Assembly (NCBI GenBank): GCA_009700815.1
Contig: WLLG01000106.1
Coordinates: 1 to 7,145 of the forward strand
Length of the DNA: 7,145 bases
Reading direction: 5' to 3'
Source of the DNA: Actinomycetota bacterium
GTDB lineage: Bacteria; Actinomycetota; Acidimicrobiia; Acidimicrobiales; Microtrichaceae
Part shown: piece after piece, positions 6,332 through 7,145 of the stretch
How positions within the stretch are numbered: position 1 is the first letter of the stretch
Layout of the letters: each line of letters opens with the position of its first letter
Position numbers and translations under genes: made by a program
The notes under the pieces: generated by a model
Seen by the model: only the letters and a program-made list of their open reading frames with translations
What the model was told of the DNA's origin: nothing
Database searches by the model: none

Positions 6332-7145
6332 TGCACGGTGCCGTAGATGGGGTCGACGCCGACGCGATCATTATCGGGTCTGGCCCTGGCGGGGCCGCTG
6401 TTGCGCACGCGCTCACACAAGCGGGTTGGTCAGTGATCTTGTTAGAAAAGGGGCAGAATCACCTGTTATCTCTGCAGGCTCCCTTTGCGCCACTCGGCCA
6501 CTTCTCGAATGACGAGATCAAGTTCACGCAACGGCATTTTTTGGGGCCTGATCCACTTCTCGAACCTAGGACATTCAGGCGCTCATCTGAAGACGGCGAC
6601 CACCTCCTCACTGGAGAGGTCAACAACTTGCCCTCAACCCTGGGCGGAGGGGGCGTGCACGCTGATGGCAAGTTGCCAAGATTTAGAGAGATCGACTTCC
6701 AGCTTCGTAGCGAGCTAGGCCCGGTCGAGGGTGCCGACATCGCTGACTGGCCGCTGAGCTATGCAGACCTAGAGCCCTATTACGCCGAGGCTGAGAAGCT
6801 CGTCGGTGTTGCGGGCGAAGAGACGAACCCCTTCGCCGCATGGAGGTCTGGGCCGTTCCCCATGCCACCCGGGGCAGATATGTTCGGTGCACAAATGTCA
6901 TCGGCCGCTGCTGAGCGCGCCGGGCTTCACCCGTACCGAGCACCAACAGGCGTGAACTCGGTGGAGTACCAAGGACGCCCCGCTTGCAACAACTGCGGAT
7001 TCTGCGCCTTTTATGGTTGCCCGATTGAAGCCAAAGGCGACCCCGTGAGCATGCTGCGCGCGGCGCTAGCCACTGGCCGCTGTCAGATCATTCCTTTGGC
7101 CTACGCAACCGAGATCACCACTGATCCGGCGAAAAATAGGGCCAC
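6328..7145 (+). CDS. GMC-family FAD-dependent oxidoreductase (large subunit), C-terminus cut by the window edge
   Basis: The frame stays open from 6328 to the right edge, giving 272 residues; the family has about 500-580, so roughly half is present. The FAD-binding Rossmann motif 'IIIGSGPGGAAVAHAL' (14-29) ends in the acidic 'LLEKG' (E40) that binds the ribose of FAD. The 'LGGGGVHADGKLPRF' segment (105-119) is the second GMC flavin-contact region. 'DWPLSYADLEPYYAEAE' (140-156) is typical of the dehydrogenase branch that pairs with subunit 3 proteins. A cysteine cluster C-x2-C-x2-C-x4-C (C220, C223, C226, C231) sits in 'CNNCGFCAFYGCPIEAK' and resembles the cysteine-rich region that holds an iron-sulphur cluster in FAD glucose dehydrogenase. 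The catalytic C-terminal His/Asn pair lies outside the window. It probably oxidises an alcohol or sugar-like group and passes electrons to a carrier not seen here. The start is ATG 6328 (ATGA overlap with the small subunit); ATG 6331 is a minor alternative. No signal peptide. Confidence 0.92.
   Translation, partial: MMHGAVDGVDADAIIIGSGPGGAAVAHALTQAGWSVILLEKGQNHLLSLQAPFAPLGHFSNDEIKFTQRHFLGPDPLLEPRTFRRSSEDGDHLLTGEVNNLPSTLGGGGVHADGKLPRFREIDFQLRSELGPVEGADIADWPLSYADLEPYYAEAEKLVGVAGEETNPFAAWRSGPFPMPPGADMFGAQMSSAAAERAGLHPYRAPTGVNSVEYQGRPACNNCGFCAFYGCPIEAKGDPVSMLRAALATGRCQIIPLAYATEITTDPAKNRA

Overview
The window is densely coding, moderately GC-rich bacterial DNA. It looks like part of a catabolic gene cluster, most likely from an actinobacterium. 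That guess rests on the style of the proteins (an amidohydrolase opening with a 'SVDDHVVEP' segment, a HyuA/HyuB pair, a GMC oxidoreductase with a gluconate-dehydrogenase-type small subunit) and on the use of GTG starts. It is not based on a marker gene. There are no RNA genes, insertion sequences, phage genes or CRISPR arrays.

Layout: two divergent gene blocks meet at a short intergenic region (about 1775-1865). To the left, on the minus strand, are a complete amidohydrolase-family metal hydrolase (1774 down to 551) and, 17 bases further on, a crotonase-fold protein (enoyl-CoA hydratase/isomerase superfamily) that runs off the left edge. To the right, on the plus strand, is a tightly packed four-gene operon: hyuB (1866-3746), hyuA (3743-5806, overlapping by 4 bases), a gluconate 2-dehydrogenase subunit 3-family protein (5810-6331, 3 bases after hyuA), and a GMC-type FAD oxidoreductase (from 6328, overlapping by 4 bases) that runs off the right edge. 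The last gene is open to the window end, and its frame was read directly from the sequence.

Between the two blocks lies a perfect inverted repeat with 13-bp arms and a 6-bp spacer (1825-1856). It is probably the operator of a local repressor controlling one or both blocks. Its right arm also reaches into the ribosome binding site of hyuB. A 15-bp tandem repeat (3687-3743) encodes an unusual DSAQT-type tail at the HyuB C-terminus, directly before the hyuA start.

How the genes may work together (inference): the GMC enzyme and its small subunit would oxidise an alcohol or similar group in the cytoplasm. HyuAB would carry out an ATP-dependent carboxylation or ring-amide hydrolysis, as its characterised relatives do (acetone and acetophenone carboxylase, N-methylhydantoinase, 5-oxoprolinase, caprolactamase). 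The amidohydrolase and crotonase would process the product. The substrate cannot be told from the sequence. This gene combination is the most interesting aspect of the window.
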